Notes: generated by a model from the letters alone, not told the origin. Shown: positions 11,069 through 24,300, counted from the first letter of the stretch. The stretch: 64,000 nt of DNA from Dactylellina haptotyla (GCA_031310005.1 CM062387.1:2108001-2172000), one strand, 5' to 3'. Translations and numbers: made by a program.

Positions 11069-12751
11069 ATGTTTGGCGGTCCGCCACACCCGCAAACAGA
11101 CCAAGATAGAAAATACCTTCGAACCTTGTTCCCGTATTTCGAAAAATTCAAAGACTTTCCGGCAGACTTTCGATTCCCTCTGAGCGAAAATAATGGTTCC
11201 TATGCCCCGCCGAACAACACACTGGCCTGCTTCATTGCGGGAATGATATTATGTGGCTTGACGATCCCCATTGTAGTTATGCGGCTATGGATTCGAGGGC
11301 GCAGAGGGTTCGGTACCGACGATTGGGTCATGCTGGTTTCGTTCGTATGTGAACCTCGACTTCGATATAGACCCTAACTAATACCAAGTATTTTTGACTA
11401 TCCTAGATCTTCTACAACCTCTATGGTGTTGGTAGCATATATAGTGAGTAGTTATATTGAATTATGTATGGTGAACAATGCTAATGCTGCATGCGTATCT
11501 CAGCTGTCTTTGGAACAGGTCTAGGGTATCATATTTACGATCTTTCAGCCTTGGATATCCGGAATTACTTGATTGTGTGTCGACCTCGCTCCTGCTCCAA
11601 GTTTACGCATTCTGTTTGAACCGTTTTCTTACGTTGCGAAATCTTTACAAAAATAAAACCGTCATAAGAGAGCCACAAACTAATATAATTTTTCTTAGAT
11701 GATCCCGGTGCTCATACTCTTTCTATGGGTCTCGATTAATCTCAGCAGATGCTCCCTTCTACACCTCTTCCTTCGACTCTCCCATTTACAATCGCCACAT
11801 CAAGTGCTCTTCATTCGCTCACTCCTCACTCTCTCCTATATTTTTATCATATTGTCCATCATGGCTGTGATCTTCGAGTGCGGCCTCCCAATTAGTGGGC
11901 TTGTCAATCTTCACTCGTACTTCGACGGGACATGCGCAGGGACCAAGACGATAGCATACCACGGATCCTTCGTTGCAGTTAATTTGCTCTTGGACGCCCT
12001 TACTATATTTCCGCCGATAGTAATTCTAGTGGGCACACCATTGGCGCGAGGTAAAAAAATAAACCTGATTTTTCTTCTTATACTTGGGGTTTTGACGATG
12101 GTTATGGGTGCTCTACGTATATATGTCTTTTGGCAATGGAACTTGGATTCATTCGATATAACTTGGCACTCGGTTCTTGTCGCGGTCGGTGGGACTGTCG
12201 AAGGCAGCCTGTCCGCTATAATCGCCTGTCTACCGGTTCTCAACCAAAAGTTTATCCAAATTTACAGGAAGGTTTTCGGGACCGAAGAAACCGCAAGATC
12301 TAAAATTTTCAGCACCAGATTAATTACGAGCATATTTGAACGAGTCCATGCTACCGTCAGCCCCATGAAGTCCCTATTGTCTTCCAGCGATGCGACCGCG
12401 CCTGGAGGCAACTCTTTGAAAACATCTAATTCCGATCACGTGGACTCTATGGAAGAACAGCCCAGAACCATCACAGTTACTACATTAGGAGGCTTGGTTG
12501 CCAGCCAGACAGCATCCATTTACGGAATCCAACAAGATGCAATCAACAACAACAATTCCGACCAGGGCATCATATTCCACGTGGGTTATCATCTCAGTGA
12601 AGAACAAAACTCTGACTTGGAATCACAAGCAGGTGAGGTTGATGATAATCTGACGACTCTTTCAACGCATCCGAGGGCCCGGGTACATTTCAGTGGCAGA
12701 CGGCCTTCCTCACCTACGATATCGGGCGCCGCGAGCCTCAATACTCCATGA
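11069..12751 (+). CDS. Fungal rhodopsin-domain (PTH11/SAT5-type) integral membrane protein, 478 residues
   Basis: Four exons: 11069-11344, 11407-11443, 11504-11574, 11699-12751; all joins keep frame. The small second and third exons supply the conserved stretch TVFGTGLGYHIYDL that follows the TDDW motif of this family. Seven hydrophobic segments are apparent from about residue 52 to 340. The start MFGG lacks a signal peptide, and the first membrane span begins near residue 52. The C-terminal 130 residues are polar and serine-rich, probably a cytoplasmic tail. Members are annotated as rhodopsin-domain or PTH11-like receptors; PTH11 itself senses surfaces in the rice blast fungus. Most members are of unknown function, and the cysteine-rich CFEM domain found in some is absent here. 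The third intron (11575-11698) has a less usual GTGTGT donor. Confidence 0.8.
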
Positions 12752-13192
12752 CTGCCTATCTACCAGTTCTCAATATCTCTTAACTGTGCCTTTTAATTCT
12801 TGTTGGTTTTCTTTCTTTATTTTTGGATCCTGGTTGGCGTATTCTGCAGTTATTCTATGAGGTTCATTATTTCTTTTATGTTAGCCTCATGCGACATTCT
12901 TTCGATCACGGTGTTACGGCGTATGGAAAAGGTTAGGATTATACGCTGCTATTGAGTAGATTTCCGGTTTTTCACCTCAATGCAGAATCGTCTGTGAGTT
13001 AATGCCAGGAGTCTACTCAATTTATTATTTGCGGAGAACAGCATTTGGAATAGTTATAGTTAGCGCCATAGCAACTTTATCTCAGTTTTAACTATATGAA
13101 TAATATTATATTAGCAACGAACTCGACGTTTCGGCATTAATTCTTAGAGCTGCACCTGCGGGGCAACAAAGTCCAAATGGATGGAGAATATC
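12752..13192. other. Convergent intergenic region
   Basis: The two neighbouring genes end here from opposite sides. The sequence is AT-rich with no further feature that I can support. Confidence 0.4.
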
Positions 13193-14520
13193 TCATAGTT
13201 CCGAATACCCAGATGAAATTACAACGTCTGAATCGCTCCAACCTGCAGGCTCTTGGAATTTTAATATGACCGGTGGGCCAGCACTCCTGTCACATTCAAG
13301 TTTTGTCTCCAGAAACTGATTTACTACAAAACCATCCTTTAGAACAATTGAACGGGCTTGCCAGCCTATTAATTTCAGTGTTGCTATTCTGCTGGCCAAA
13401 TCTTGAAGATGAGAAAATTTAATTTGGTCTTCCGCACCAACCTTGCGTCTGGCAAATATCCATATCAATCGAAGGTTAGGGAAATGCCGTGCCAAATTAC
13501 TAGCAAACTGGTAATATAGCCGAATAAAACTCCGTTAGATCAAACAAACTCTACCAAAATAGCATAAAATGGTTGAGATAAAACTGACTAACACTCTCAT
13601 CGTTCCCCCCGTCTATTGGTCTTGGGTTTGGCAACGCAATATATAACTCCTCCACCGTACTAGAATCCATATTGATAAATGGCATCTCCCAAGTAGGATA
13701 GCAATCAATTGTTAGATGCAAGGTTTTCAGCTGGTTAAATCGCCATTTAGCCCTAGAGGGTGTATATCCTGGCAACACGTCCTCCGACGGGCGACTGATG
13801 TGGCATGTGAGCTGTATACTTGCGTCCCTGACCGTCTCTATAGACCGACCGAGAGCTCGTCGAATATCGCACATTCTTTCCGATGTATCGCCTTCCTTTC
13901 CACGATGTCTATTAAGACTACCGTTAAATACAAGGCTAATGGATTCGAGTCGAGCATATAGTCCCTCTTTCAATGGTTGCTCTAGAAGGCTTTCCAGATC
14001 GCCGCTGTATGGTGGAAGGTCTCTGTGCTGTAGCCGTTTAATACCCAGGCTCTTCAGCTTTAGATTTGTTATAACCAGAGCTCTAATTATGCGTAGAGTG
14101 TAGTTGAAAGTTATATTTGCCTTATCTGCGAGTTCGAAATGTTGCAAATTTGGAAAATGTGGTAGGAGGGAATATATATCTTCGTGGGTCTCAATGCGCG
14201 GGTGGACCCGTGAGTCCTTTGAAACATATGTAAGGTATGTAATCGTAAATATTCTGTGCGCTCTAAATTAGCCGTAACGTTTGATGCTAATTTTTCTCGC
14301 ATTTTTATTACCTTGTATGGGTGCCATATTTTTTGAAAGAGGCTAATTTTTCGGGTTTTGTAAAATTGTTAAATCGAAAGTTGTAGTAAAGATGTCGCGC
14401 TGCGGCGGTGTAAAGCACGGAACATGTGACGGCGATATTGGCGAGGTCTCTAGAGTAGAGGGTTTCGCATGAAAGAATTTCGTCCAATAACTCGCCGGGA
14501 AGCTTAGATAGAGTCGCCAT
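13193..14520 (-). CDS. F-box protein, 394 residues
   Basis: Three exons on the minus strand: 14520-14312, 14253-13593, 13507-13193. The N-terminus is a canonical F-box (residues about 5-45: KLPGELLDEIL, then a small-residue VTCSVLYTAA helix). The second exon is rich in leucine with short repeated strands, as in degenerate leucine-rich repeats, and includes LLPHFPNLQHFEL. The third begins FASNLARHFPNLRLIWIF. F-box proteins link substrates to Skp1-cullin E3 ubiquitin ligases; the target cannot be read from sequence. The acceptor of the first intron is not certain: 14253 or 14262 both keep the frame, and 14253 is preferred because the CTAAT branch site is too close to the other. Confidence 0.75.
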
Positions 14521-15238
14521 TATAGGTCAAAGGTTATCCTTAAATCAAAAGTTTGCTCGGCTTTTGAGGGTATGTATGTTCCCGAATCGCGGAGCGCGGG
14601 GCGATATGTGAGTGTTGGAGGATTTATTACTCGTAATCCTTCGCGATGAGGCTGTAAGCTAAATGCCCCGCGAATCCGGCAATTGTGATATTACCCATAA
14701 TTTATGTATAACCTAGGTAGGCCCGTGACAAACAGCGTGCGGTGTGTTGCAAAGTTGAAGTAGATGAAGACATGGCTTCAGCAAGCGGCTAGAGCTAGAT
14801 TTTTGATATTATAAAAAACCTTTTCGTACATCGGACGAGGGCCATTGATTTTTCAAGCAAATATATATCCAGTGCCTAACTCTAGAATCATTCTTCTTTC
14901 GAGTTCTAGATTTATCGCAAAGGCGAATAGCCGTATTTACATCGGATATACTTGTACTAAGATACTAGAATCGAACATGGCTCGACCTATCTAGATCAGA
15001 GGGCCGTGTCTATAGAGTAGTTATTATTACTATTGTAACCATTAGTATAATCGTGATTCTGAACCTTAAGAGCAAATGCAATCCCCAGTTCTATAGCCAG
15101 TATCGTACTATTATCCTATGTTTGTGTTGTTCTTGGTGTTTCCAAACTTGAAGTGATTTGATTCTGGCGTGACAGGTTCGACTGTGCAGTCAACAAAGCC
15201 AAGTGAACAAATATTCGGCCCGACCTACATCAAGTTGA
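14521..15238. other. Upstream region of the F-box gene, AT-rich
   Basis: No gene is seen between the F-box gene and the tRNA. The sequence is AT-rich with many short AT runs. Confidence 0.4.
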
Positions 15239-15336
15239 GTCGCTGTGGCCGAGTGGTTAAGGCGATTGACTAGAATTCTACGGTTCTAGATCATCAATTC
15301 CTTTCGGGGGCATAGGTTCGAGTCCTATCGGCGACG
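15239..15336 (+). tRNA. tRNA-Ser (anticodon AGA) with a 17-base intron
   Basis: The 5' acceptor strand GTCGCTG pairs with CGGCGAC at the 3' end (one G-U pair), followed by discriminator base G. The D arm holds GTGGCCGAGTGGTTAAGGC. The T arm contains GGTTCGAGTCC. There is a long variable arm (CCTTTCGGGGG), as in serine tRNAs. Removing 15276-15292 leaves a proper 7-base anticodon loop CTAGAAA with anticodon AGA at 15272-15274. The intron sits one base 3' of the anticodon, the normal place for nuclear tRNA introns. A run of five T at 15345-15349 is a suitable RNA polymerase III terminator. Confidence 0.93.
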
Positions 15337-15344
15337 CCATTATC

Positions 15345-15361
15345 TTTTTATTTTTATTTTT
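15345..15361 (+). terminator. RNA polymerase III terminator of tRNA-Ser
   Basis: Successive T runs begin nine bases after the mature tRNA end and are the usual stop signal for RNA polymerase III. Confidence 0.75.
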
Positions 15362-15592
15362 TGTGGTGCTCGTTTTGAGCTTCCAAATCAGTTTTGCCGA
15401 AAGAAAATGTATGGTCTGATCTTGAGTTGCTGGAAAGCGAAGCTAGCGTGGTCGGCTGGGAGGAATACTGAGACTGGCAAGTGCATTCGAAAGACTAGTC
15501 ACGAAGGGAAACATTTGACATGGGTATAAAAACACTTCGGCCAGCCGAGTGATTAATATTAAGCATAACGGCAACCAGAACTGGTGTAAGTT

Positions 15593-17315
15593 TCAATTCC
15601 TCATGATCGTTTCCTCTTTGTATTGAACTTTATGTAGCATGGGGGGACCACGACGTATTGTGGCGCGAGTAACGTAGACTGCAGTAGCGGATTTAGATAT
15701 TAAGGTCTCCACACCAAGATACGAGCAAGTTTCATTCCAAGTCTCGACGACTTTGGCTTTATTTAGGGACGGGAGGAGGGATCTAATCTCTTGGAGGTAC
15801 CCGGCGAGATATTCTTCGTCTCGGTTGTCTAGGTATTGGTAGAGCTCTAGCTCCTTGACTTTTCGGAAGCTGCCAATTTGCAGTGTTTCCTACGTTTCCT
15901 GAGTTAGTCAAGGTGTTCTCTTGTATTGGAGGGTATAAGGGTTTGCCTCACCTTAATCTCGAAAGTGTGTCCCCCCATCCAGCAACGAACCCCCAATTTT
16001 CGAATCTTCTCGTAGTCCACTTTTAAGAATCTCTCGAGCTGCTTGGTTGGGCCTTCGAAGCTGAGCTCTACTTCTGTAACATTAGGAAATTCGGATTCAG
16101 GGGGTAAGTATTCGCCATTCAGTTTGATAATAGGTATCAGCTTTTCTTGGTTTTCTAGAGAGCCAAAACACAAAGTTTCTACCGGGGTACCAGGAGGTGT
16201 CCAGTCCGCCCCAATGGCCAAAGATAGCACCTTGATGTAATCTTTTGAGCCCTTTAGCACTGCGCTAACTGCTTCGATGAGTTTTTCACTCGAGACATCT
16301 TCGTCATGGATACCGTGGAACGAGATTCCAAGAGTGGTTAGCCTTGCCGAAGTCTTCTCGTTTGGTTGCTCGAGGCTCCTCATGAACGCGGCGAAATCAA
16401 AAAAGTACGGGCGGCTCTGGAATCGAAGACTAGTAAGAAATGGCATGTTGAATATTGCTCCGTTGATAGCGTTTAAAAGAACGTTGAAGTCGAATGGTGT
16501 ATCTTTAGGTGCTATTAAATTTAAGCTTCGGACTTCAGTGCAGTCGTTGACCAGCCAGTAGAACGTATCGAATTCCAGCTCTGTGTATGCGAATTCTTCG
16601 TTTCTAAATAAAGTTCTCGAATGTCCGTGTAAGGTTTTTGTTACATCTTCGAACGTGATTGTAAGCGATCTATAGAGAAAAAATGGTTAGTAGAATATCC
16701 TGTGACCATGCGGGATCGAAATCGATCATCATACTTTATCATATCTTTATTTTTAATAAAGCCATTGAAGTCTTGAGAGTCTCCACCGGTATGCGTAAGA
16801 AGCATAAACTTGGGGTTCCGACGAAAAGAAATCTTTAGCTCAAAGTCCTTGTACCTCGTTACCAAAGCGAAGCGATGCAGCTTCGAGCACGTTCGGCCAA
16901 AGTTAACTTGGTCTGTTTTCGCGATATCCGAATAACTGATTATCTGTTCTATTATCTCGGCGGGGAGATCTAATATCCCCAGCTCTTGTTGCTTTCGGCT
17001 CCGGCCAGATGAGAAAAAACTTCTCATGGCAGACGTTGATCTCGATCGGACGGAGGGCCCGGTTTTCGAGCGAGCTCTAGTCTTCCGGGTTAAGGTATCT
17101 GTCTCTCGCGAGCGCGGTGTCGGGCATGATGGCGAACGTTTCGGAATGCCATCGTTAATATTTTCTTGCGTTATTTGATTGGATTTGACGGATCTGCTGC
17201 GGCGTAATGGAATTCCAAAAATTGACCTCGGCCTCCCTATGCGCATCTCTGTGCTGTTGTCTGAATCGAATGAGTTGAGAGAGGACGCTGTGGACAGGCG
17301 GCTTGAGGAATCCAT
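15593..17315 (-). CDS. F-box protein with serine/arginine-rich N-terminus, 531 residues
   Basis: Three exons on the minus strand: 17315-16735, 16669-15952, 15889-15593. The first 110 residues are rich in S, R and T (many RS and SP pairs), suggesting a disordered, phosphorylated tail. An F-box follows at about residues 115-155 (LDLPAEIIEQIISYSDI, then a VNFGRTCSKLHRFAL helix). The rest alternates leucine-rich strands and resembles the C-terminal half of other fungal F-box proteins of this kind. For the last intron two acceptors are close: only the one giving ETLQIGSFRKV at 15889 keeps the frame open, while the nearer AG would meet a stop at once. It lies on the same strand as the preceding F-box gene with a tRNA between. 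The substrate is unknown. Confidence 0.75.
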
Positions 17316-19012
17316 GATTGGCGGTATTGTAATCTTTTATGTGAGAACCCTGAGTTGCGTGAATTGACTTTCATCGGCATGATCATAACGGATTTTCTTA
17401 TTTGTTTCCGTTTGATTCTCTTTATCCTTGCATCACTGAGACTTTCTTGATGTCGGAGGTGGTGACTGGGGATATATTTGATATCTGCCACAAATTTGGG
17501 GGTTTGGCTAATATTTGCGGAGGAGTCCCCGAAGATCTATCTTTGCACTCTTATAGAACACTCGATATAACCCGAGTTTTAATCATGGAGTGTTTAGCCT
17601 CCATAATACTAGTCTAATACCTTGGTCCTGCAGTTGGCGCGGTTGGCAAGATAATCCGCGGAAGCGGAGTCGCCAAAAATAGCAGGCTCATGCTTCAGAG
17701 GTAAAGTACGAGAAGTAACTTTAATATGCCCTAAGTGGTGAGTCTCGCTTCGGGTTATCTCTCTTGGCGAGAATGATCGAACTACTCGATATGCTCGATT
17801 CCTGCCAGAACTCTGGATCAAAATCTCACAAGTTCATTACAAATTAGGCTCGGTTTGGGAAAATCCCGGATTGGTTCCATTTAAACTTTCAATGATTCGT
17901 GTATTCCGTAAATCGGGAACTCCAAACTCTTGGCATAACCTGACTCTGGAATTTGCCGATGAAGAGCGGCGCAATTCAGCCTTCGCGACGCCAACCATGG
18001 TATGTGGCGATTAACTATTCCAACTGCGAGCGAAAGGAGATGCCCAGACCTTAAAGAGTAGAAATAATCAGTAGCTATCTCTTTAGGTGAACAAATTCTT
18101 CAAAATATGCTTTAATCTCTCCCTTCCAGCCTCTCCCTCTTAGCTAAGCCTAGGCAGCTAGCCACTATGCTAGATATGAGACCAGAGAGCGAATCGAAGC
18201 TATCATCATTTAAGACAAGTCAATGCCATGCGATTTTATATCTGAGATCTAATATTTGCCAAGTTTTGTGCCAATCAGAAACGCAGCCCAGACAGTTGCC
18301 TCAGCGGTATATAAATACTCAAAACCGAAGTTGAAACAAATTCATCAGTTGCAGATATGTAATTTAGAGTATTTACAAATGATATATCGGAATTGCGAAC
18401 CAAGGTCTTAGAATAATGACAATAGTACCCAAAATTCACAAAATGAAACTCCACGGCCTCAAATTAAGTTATTTTCTCCTTGATCGATTCCGCTAGCTAA
18501 CGGGATTTTCTCGTGAAGTATAGCCTGCAAATATGCAACTTATCTATGTTAGAACCGGCAGTAGCGGAGTTAACTCTAGACTTTGAATATTCTTGCTTAA
18601 AACTGAATTTGGTCTCGCTCCTATTTCCCCTGCAATGCTGCTAGATGAGCTTTTATCACAAAGCAAAGCGACAGAGCCAGTTACTTGTGTCGTGGAAATT
18701 GGGCAGAGATTGTTGCATTCTTGTGTTGTTTCTCGTGTTGTAGCATTGTGGGGAGTAAGCCGGCAGTTGCGCAGCATAATGACGAGGTTGGAACGAAACC
18801 TGATCTTCTATCCTCGACGGGGTTCGAACGTTCACATTGTCGATAGCTTTCGTCTCCTCTTACTCTACAGTACTCGGACACCAGACAAGCCAACAAGCAG
18901 CCTATTTTAATGTGTATCAAACTAAAAAATCGTACTACTATTACATATCAACTCTAACAATCACAATCAATACAATACACAACCTTTGACAGATATTCGG
19001 GATAAACTTGAA
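17316..19012. other. Intergenic stretch, no gene recognised
   Basis: About 1.7 kb of mixed composition. Open frames are short and overlap on both strands. A GTTCGAA-type box near 18820 resembles a tRNA T-loop but has no matching arms around it. No repeat or element was recognised. Confidence 0.45.
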
Positions 19013-20605
19013 ATGTCTTCAGAAGTTCCACGTGGGACAGTACTCATTACGGGGTATGATTCCAACCTATCCGCATGAGACTGAGAACCTATTGGGTGTA
19101 TCCTTATTTGGTACCATACTGAAAGTGGGAATCAGAGCGAACCCGAACGGAATCGGTGGCGGGCTTGCCCGTGAATTCAACAATAGAGGTGTGTACCAAA
19201 TTCCCATCGGAACAGGAGCTGTAGGAAATCCGTGATGTAGGGATGAAGTTTCTCATAGAATCAATCGAAGGCTATCGTGTATTTGCTACCGGGCGGGACC
19301 TCGCGGCTCTCAGCAGTTATGCTAAAATTGGAATCGAGATTTTTGAGTTGGACGTCACAAAGTACCAATCAATTGAAGCTTGTCGATCGGAAATCGAAAA
19401 AATTACAAACGGAAAGCTAGATATATTGATAAATAACGCGTGTGTACCCCGAAGATATTTTCCATCTTGGCGTCACAGGCGGAATCATCGGTCGCTTTGA
19501 TCATTTTGCCTCATTGGAAGTTTGCTAAATGGCAAGGGTCTTTAACATGAGTAGTGGCAGAACCTGCGCAGAACCCGCACTTGATCAAAAACAAGAAAGC
19601 TTGCGCGAAGTCTTCGAGATTAATACAATTGGTCCCATGAATGTAACACAAGTCTTCGGACCCTTATTGGTGGCATCAAAAGGCAAAATAGTGATGATTA
19701 CGACGGCGAGTTCGCTAACATCCGCCCCATTCTCTGGTATGAGCTACCCCTGAAGCGTATAACGTTAACCCAGGTCAACTTAACCCTGCCGGTTTATTGA
19801 TATTATATTCCATTTTATAGGCATATACCATGGTTCGAAAGCTGCCTTGAACCAATATAGTGAATCTTTACGGCTTGAGATGGCACCATTAGGGTAAATT
19901 TATAAATAGTGTTCTTCCGCAACCCCAAAATTACCATTGACTTAGAATGGTAAGTAAATTACAGTAGATAAGCTGATATGTTAATTGGGGATGCTGTATT
20001 AGGGTCCGAGTTGTCAGAGTAAGTACTCTTTGATAGAGGTATAGAATGGTATAGAGTCTGGAGCTAAATTAAATTCTAAAGATTTTTGTAGGCGGGGTTC
20101 GAAGCAATCTGTTCAGGCCGTCTCGCATGCCGAACTTTCCTGAAGGTAGGAGGAAGGTTCTTAAGATAAGATGGCATCTGCAGCTAACACTTTGGAAGAA
20201 TCGGTCTATAAGCCGTGCGAATCAAGTTATCTCAAACTCCTCGAAGATACAGGACGTGAGTATTCCATTATATGAATAACGGGGATCCAAGGATTGCCAT
20301 TAAAAATTTATCTTATATACTTATATCACTGTAGCAAAAATGCCGTCCCCTGATGAATTTGCGGCATCAGTGGTACCGAAGATTATTGGAATGCAAAACT
20401 CTGGAGATATATGGGGAGGATATCTTGCGTCAGTCACCTGGTTTATGTTGAAGGTTCTCCCGGGATGGTTGATGGTAAGCTTACTTGTCCTAGCCTACTC
20501 AAATATATACGGCATGTCGGTGCAAACTGCTAACCGTACCGAACTTTGAAATAGGATTACGCACTTGCAAGCCAGTTTGGCCTCAAAAATGTCCAAAGAG
20601 TTTGA
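19013..20605 (+). CDS. Short-chain dehydrogenase/reductase, AYR1-like, 284 residues, ten exons
   Basis: Exons: 19013-19053, 19136-19188, 19271-19439, 19555-19736, 19821-19893, 20003-20022, 20092-20145, 20184-20255, 20335-20474, 20555-20605. All nine joins keep the frame and restore family motifs: the nucleotide-binding TGANPNGIGGG at residues 13-23, NNAG at 86-89, catalytic Ser near 140 and YHGSK (Tyr151, Lys155). It best resembles NADPH-dependent 1-acyldihydroxyacetone-phosphate reductase (yeast AYR1), which makes lysophosphatidate on lipid droplets and the ER. A hydrophobic segment near residues 245-265 (SVTWFMLKVLPGWLM) fits membrane or droplet attachment. Broader SDR oxidoreductase activity cannot be excluded. 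The gene would look like fragments to a naive reader because the exons are very short (the sixth is 20 bases). The second and third introns use GTGTGT donors, less common in this window. Confidence 0.8.
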
Positions 20606-21330
20606 CATTTTCCCTCTCCTTTTTCAAAAGTTACCTAAATCTAACATAAGAAGTTTTAGCCGCGGCCATCTTTTGTTCGATTTTTCTCAACTCTATTATA
20701 GCTTGCGATGTTTAAATGGTGTCTTATCGGGCTTGGCTTGGAGCAGTTCCGGTCGTCTGTGTAAAACAACACCGGGTAAATTACCTTTGGTTAACAAAAA
20801 CTGCTTTGGGTAGAAATAAGCTTGTAGTATTCGCAGGGATGATTAGGCTGATGAAGGATCGAAGATTCGTAGTTCCCCGGTGATCTGGGGAATTTGTTTC
20901 CATGGTTCACAAGTTCTGGTAACGAAGATTAACATACATCCGATCTTGGACCAGGGTTCAACGGGAGCTACGCCTCAATTATCCCGTTTCTAGAATATTT
21001 CATCTATACGCTAGCGCAGTTTCGGATGTGCTTTGCTCTAAAAAATACGAGGATCGCCTGTTAGAACAAGCGTCGAGTAAGGGTTTCCATGGCTCGCTAC
21101 TTAGATTTACGTTTAGGCATGACGGTTTCGTCTCCGTGATTCTCCAGAAAATTTGGACTACGATTTCAAGCGGTCCGCTGTCGCATTGCCCCGCGGTTGA
21201 AAGCCCGGGATCTTGTTTTTAGTAGACGAATATGAGATTCCCATCTTCACTATAAATGTAGCTACTTCACCTAGACTTTGAGTTATCTTCTTTCTAGCTT
21301 CATCCACAATTCTGACCATTTTCGCCCACT
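20606..21330. other. Promoter region of the pectate lyase gene
   Basis: No gene is seen. A TATAAAT box lies near the right end, about 75 bases before the pectate lyase start. Confidence 0.5.
21251..21257 (+). promoter_or_regulatory. TATA box of the pectate lyase gene
   Basis: TATAAAT is found 74-80 bases upstream of the ATG at 21331, a typical distance for a regulated fungal gene with a short leader. Confidence 0.5.
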
Positions 21331-24300
21331 ATGTTACAATTCATCTGGATTGTGACTTTCGTCCTCGCCTTTGTGGCGCAAGCTGCGCCAGTCAAAGTTA
21401 GAGTTAACCATGTTTCCGTGGGCAATGAGCCCATCGAACCAGACTATGCACTCTGGACAATATCCGGTGGCACGTCCGCTAGTTTCACGAACAGCGGCCT
21501 AACATTCAAACTATCTGTCCCTAGTAGCGAGCTCAGGGGCAGTCGCTACAAAGTTATTACTGCCAAGATGCAAAGTTTCCTTGGAGAGAGAGTTGTTGGA
21601 GAAGGTATTTCGACCGACGCTACGACTGGTATCGCCATTACTTTGACACTCACCGGTCTTTCCGCTGGAACCCACTCTCTCCTTACATACCATAATGCCT
21701 GGGATAATCTATCCAAGGTTGCAAATATTAAGATTACGGTCAATGGTGCCACCGCAGTATCAGTACGTGTGCTAGTCCATGGTTTCGATGAAATAACTTA
21801 TCAATATTATTTTAGAGTCTTGCGCAAACTATTCGCAAAGACAGTATCTGGGAAGCTGCTTCTTCCTACGTTACCTTCTCTGTTACCTCAGGGCAAACCG
21901 TTACGATAGTCTATACTCCTTTGGCTACCTCTGGTGTGACAGATCTCAGAGCATTCGTCAACGCTTGGGAAATAGATGGCTCCAATGTCGCCGATACCGT
22001 CAAATATCCAATCCCAGGTCACGGAGACGAACACTACGAATCTGGTGGAGCCGTCAAATGGCAAGCACCAAAGAATGGCGCAGCCAGCTACGATGTTTAC
22101 CTCTCCACCAATAGTGCCACTAACTTCCAAAAGGTTAGCTCCGCTCAGACGGGGTTGAGCTATACTTTCTCCGGTACGCAATCCAGACATCTAACACAAT
22201 ATACGAGAGCGCTGCAAATACTAACAGCAAACTATAGGTTTAAATACAATGGATACCTACTATTGGAGAGTTGATCCGAAAACCAGTTCCGGCACGGTCA
22301 CAACTGGTCGTATCTTCATGTTCAGACTAGCTCAATTGGCATTCCCGGAAGCCCAGGGATGGGGGTAAGACTGCTTGTCTATCTTCAAATATTTGGTCAT
22401 CTAATTGATTTTTTTGATTTTTTTTCAAACAGTCGATTCGCTCGTGGTGGCCGAGGTGGAAAGGTCGTTAAAGTCACCAGTCTTGCAGATTATTCTGGGA
22501 CCCCAGTTAAAGGAACATTCCGATACGCAATTGAAGAAGAAACCGGTCCTAGAAACATTATTTTCGACATCGGAGGTAAGTTTAATACACTAATAAGTGC
22601 CCTGATAAAAACATACTGATATTTATATCGTAGGCGTCATCACACTTACGTCTCGACTCAGTCTTACGGACCCTTACGTTCAAGTTGCAGGTATGTGTTA
22701 TTTGGCACCACGCGAGACATTATCTTTGTTCATCATTCTAAAATTGAGAAAAGGCCAAACTGCTCCGGGTAAGGGAATTGCAATTCGAGGATGGCCATTT
22801 GGTTTGTCTGGTGCCAGAGACAATATTGTCCGACACATGGTAAGTCATTAAAACGATCATATATCAATCCTAAAACTAACACTCGAATAGAGAGTTCGAC
22901 CAGGAAAAGTCTCAGGGTAAGTATTTCTCGAATTTTTAAATTAAAGCAAGAGATATTCTAATGTGGTAACTGAAGACAAACTGTCGATGGTATGGGACTC
23001 GGTGGATGCACTCACACAATTATGGACCGCTGTTCCATGGGTAGGTTTATTCTACAAACCTCCTAGTTTCTGAAGGGTGAAGAGGGGTTCTAACTCATTT
23101 GGAAGGTTGGGGTATCGATGAATCGCACTCATCCCGTAACTCCGGAAACATCACATTCATGAGAAAGTAAGTTTCAGTTTCTACCATCTCCATATAGCTT
23201 GACGATTCAACTGTTAATGATCAAATAGCATGATTTCTGAACCTTTGAATGTTGCCGGTCACCAGAACTACCCCGCGGGTAAGCACCAGTCTTTTACGGT
23301 TTTTAATACCCAATCCGCTAACCTAAGAAAAGGTACCGCCCACGGATACGCCGCATCGATCGGTGGTGATATCAGCTCTTACTACTTGAATTTGATTGCA
23401 CACGCAGAAGGTCGTAGCTGGAGTATGGCTGGAGGTGCCGCTAATGACGGCAGTTTTGCGGGTCGCCTCGATATCAGGAACAATGTTGTTTACAATTTCG
23501 GAGGGCGTGTCACAGATGGTGGTGCTCACGAAGCCAACTTTGTCGGAAACACTTACAAACAGGGTCCTGCGTCCTCGTTGAAATACGACCTGAAAGCCCA
23601 GTACGAAGACGGACTTCCTGGTACACAACAATATTATTGCAGTGGCAACTCTATGCTTAGCAGTTCCGGAAGTAGCATTTTCAGCCAAACATCCACTCAA
23701 GTCGTGAGCTCTGGACAAACTGGAGCTTGCTGGGCAGATGTTACCGTATCTCCCGCGCCAACTTATCAGTTTTTCCTTAGCAGCCAGTAAGAACCGCGAA
23801 CTCCTTGATATCCAAACATTGATATAGTGAACTCCAAAAATTAGGGTTATCGACTAATATTATTCTGGCAGATTCTTCCCATCCTACGTCACGCAGCTTA
23901 CTTCAACCGAAGCCTATAAGAGAGTACTCTCCGACTCCGGCGCCCAGGTTCCAGTCTACGATGACCACGATCAACGTATTATCCGAGAAACAAAAGGCGG
24001 CACTTACACATACACTGGTTCCGTCAGCGGAAAGAAAGGTTTGATTGATAACGAAGCGGATTGCGGTGGCCTCGAGAGCTTCCCTACCACCACACGAGCC
24101 AGCGATTGGGATAAAAATGGAGATGGCATTGCCGACTGGTGGCCAGCCGGTCAGACTGAAGGCGCCGGGTACACCGTCCTCGACAGCTATTTGATTTTCA
24201 TGGCCGACCCTCATATTTTCGTCACTCAAGGATCAAGCACCAGCATCAGCTTGAGCCAGTACGCTTTGGGTTTCGTCTCGCCAACCTTCACCGCAACAGT

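Noticed and set aside
18805-18845. GGGGTTCGAACG resembling a tRNA T-loop
   Set aside because: No matching acceptor, D or anticodon arms could be drawn around it on either strand.
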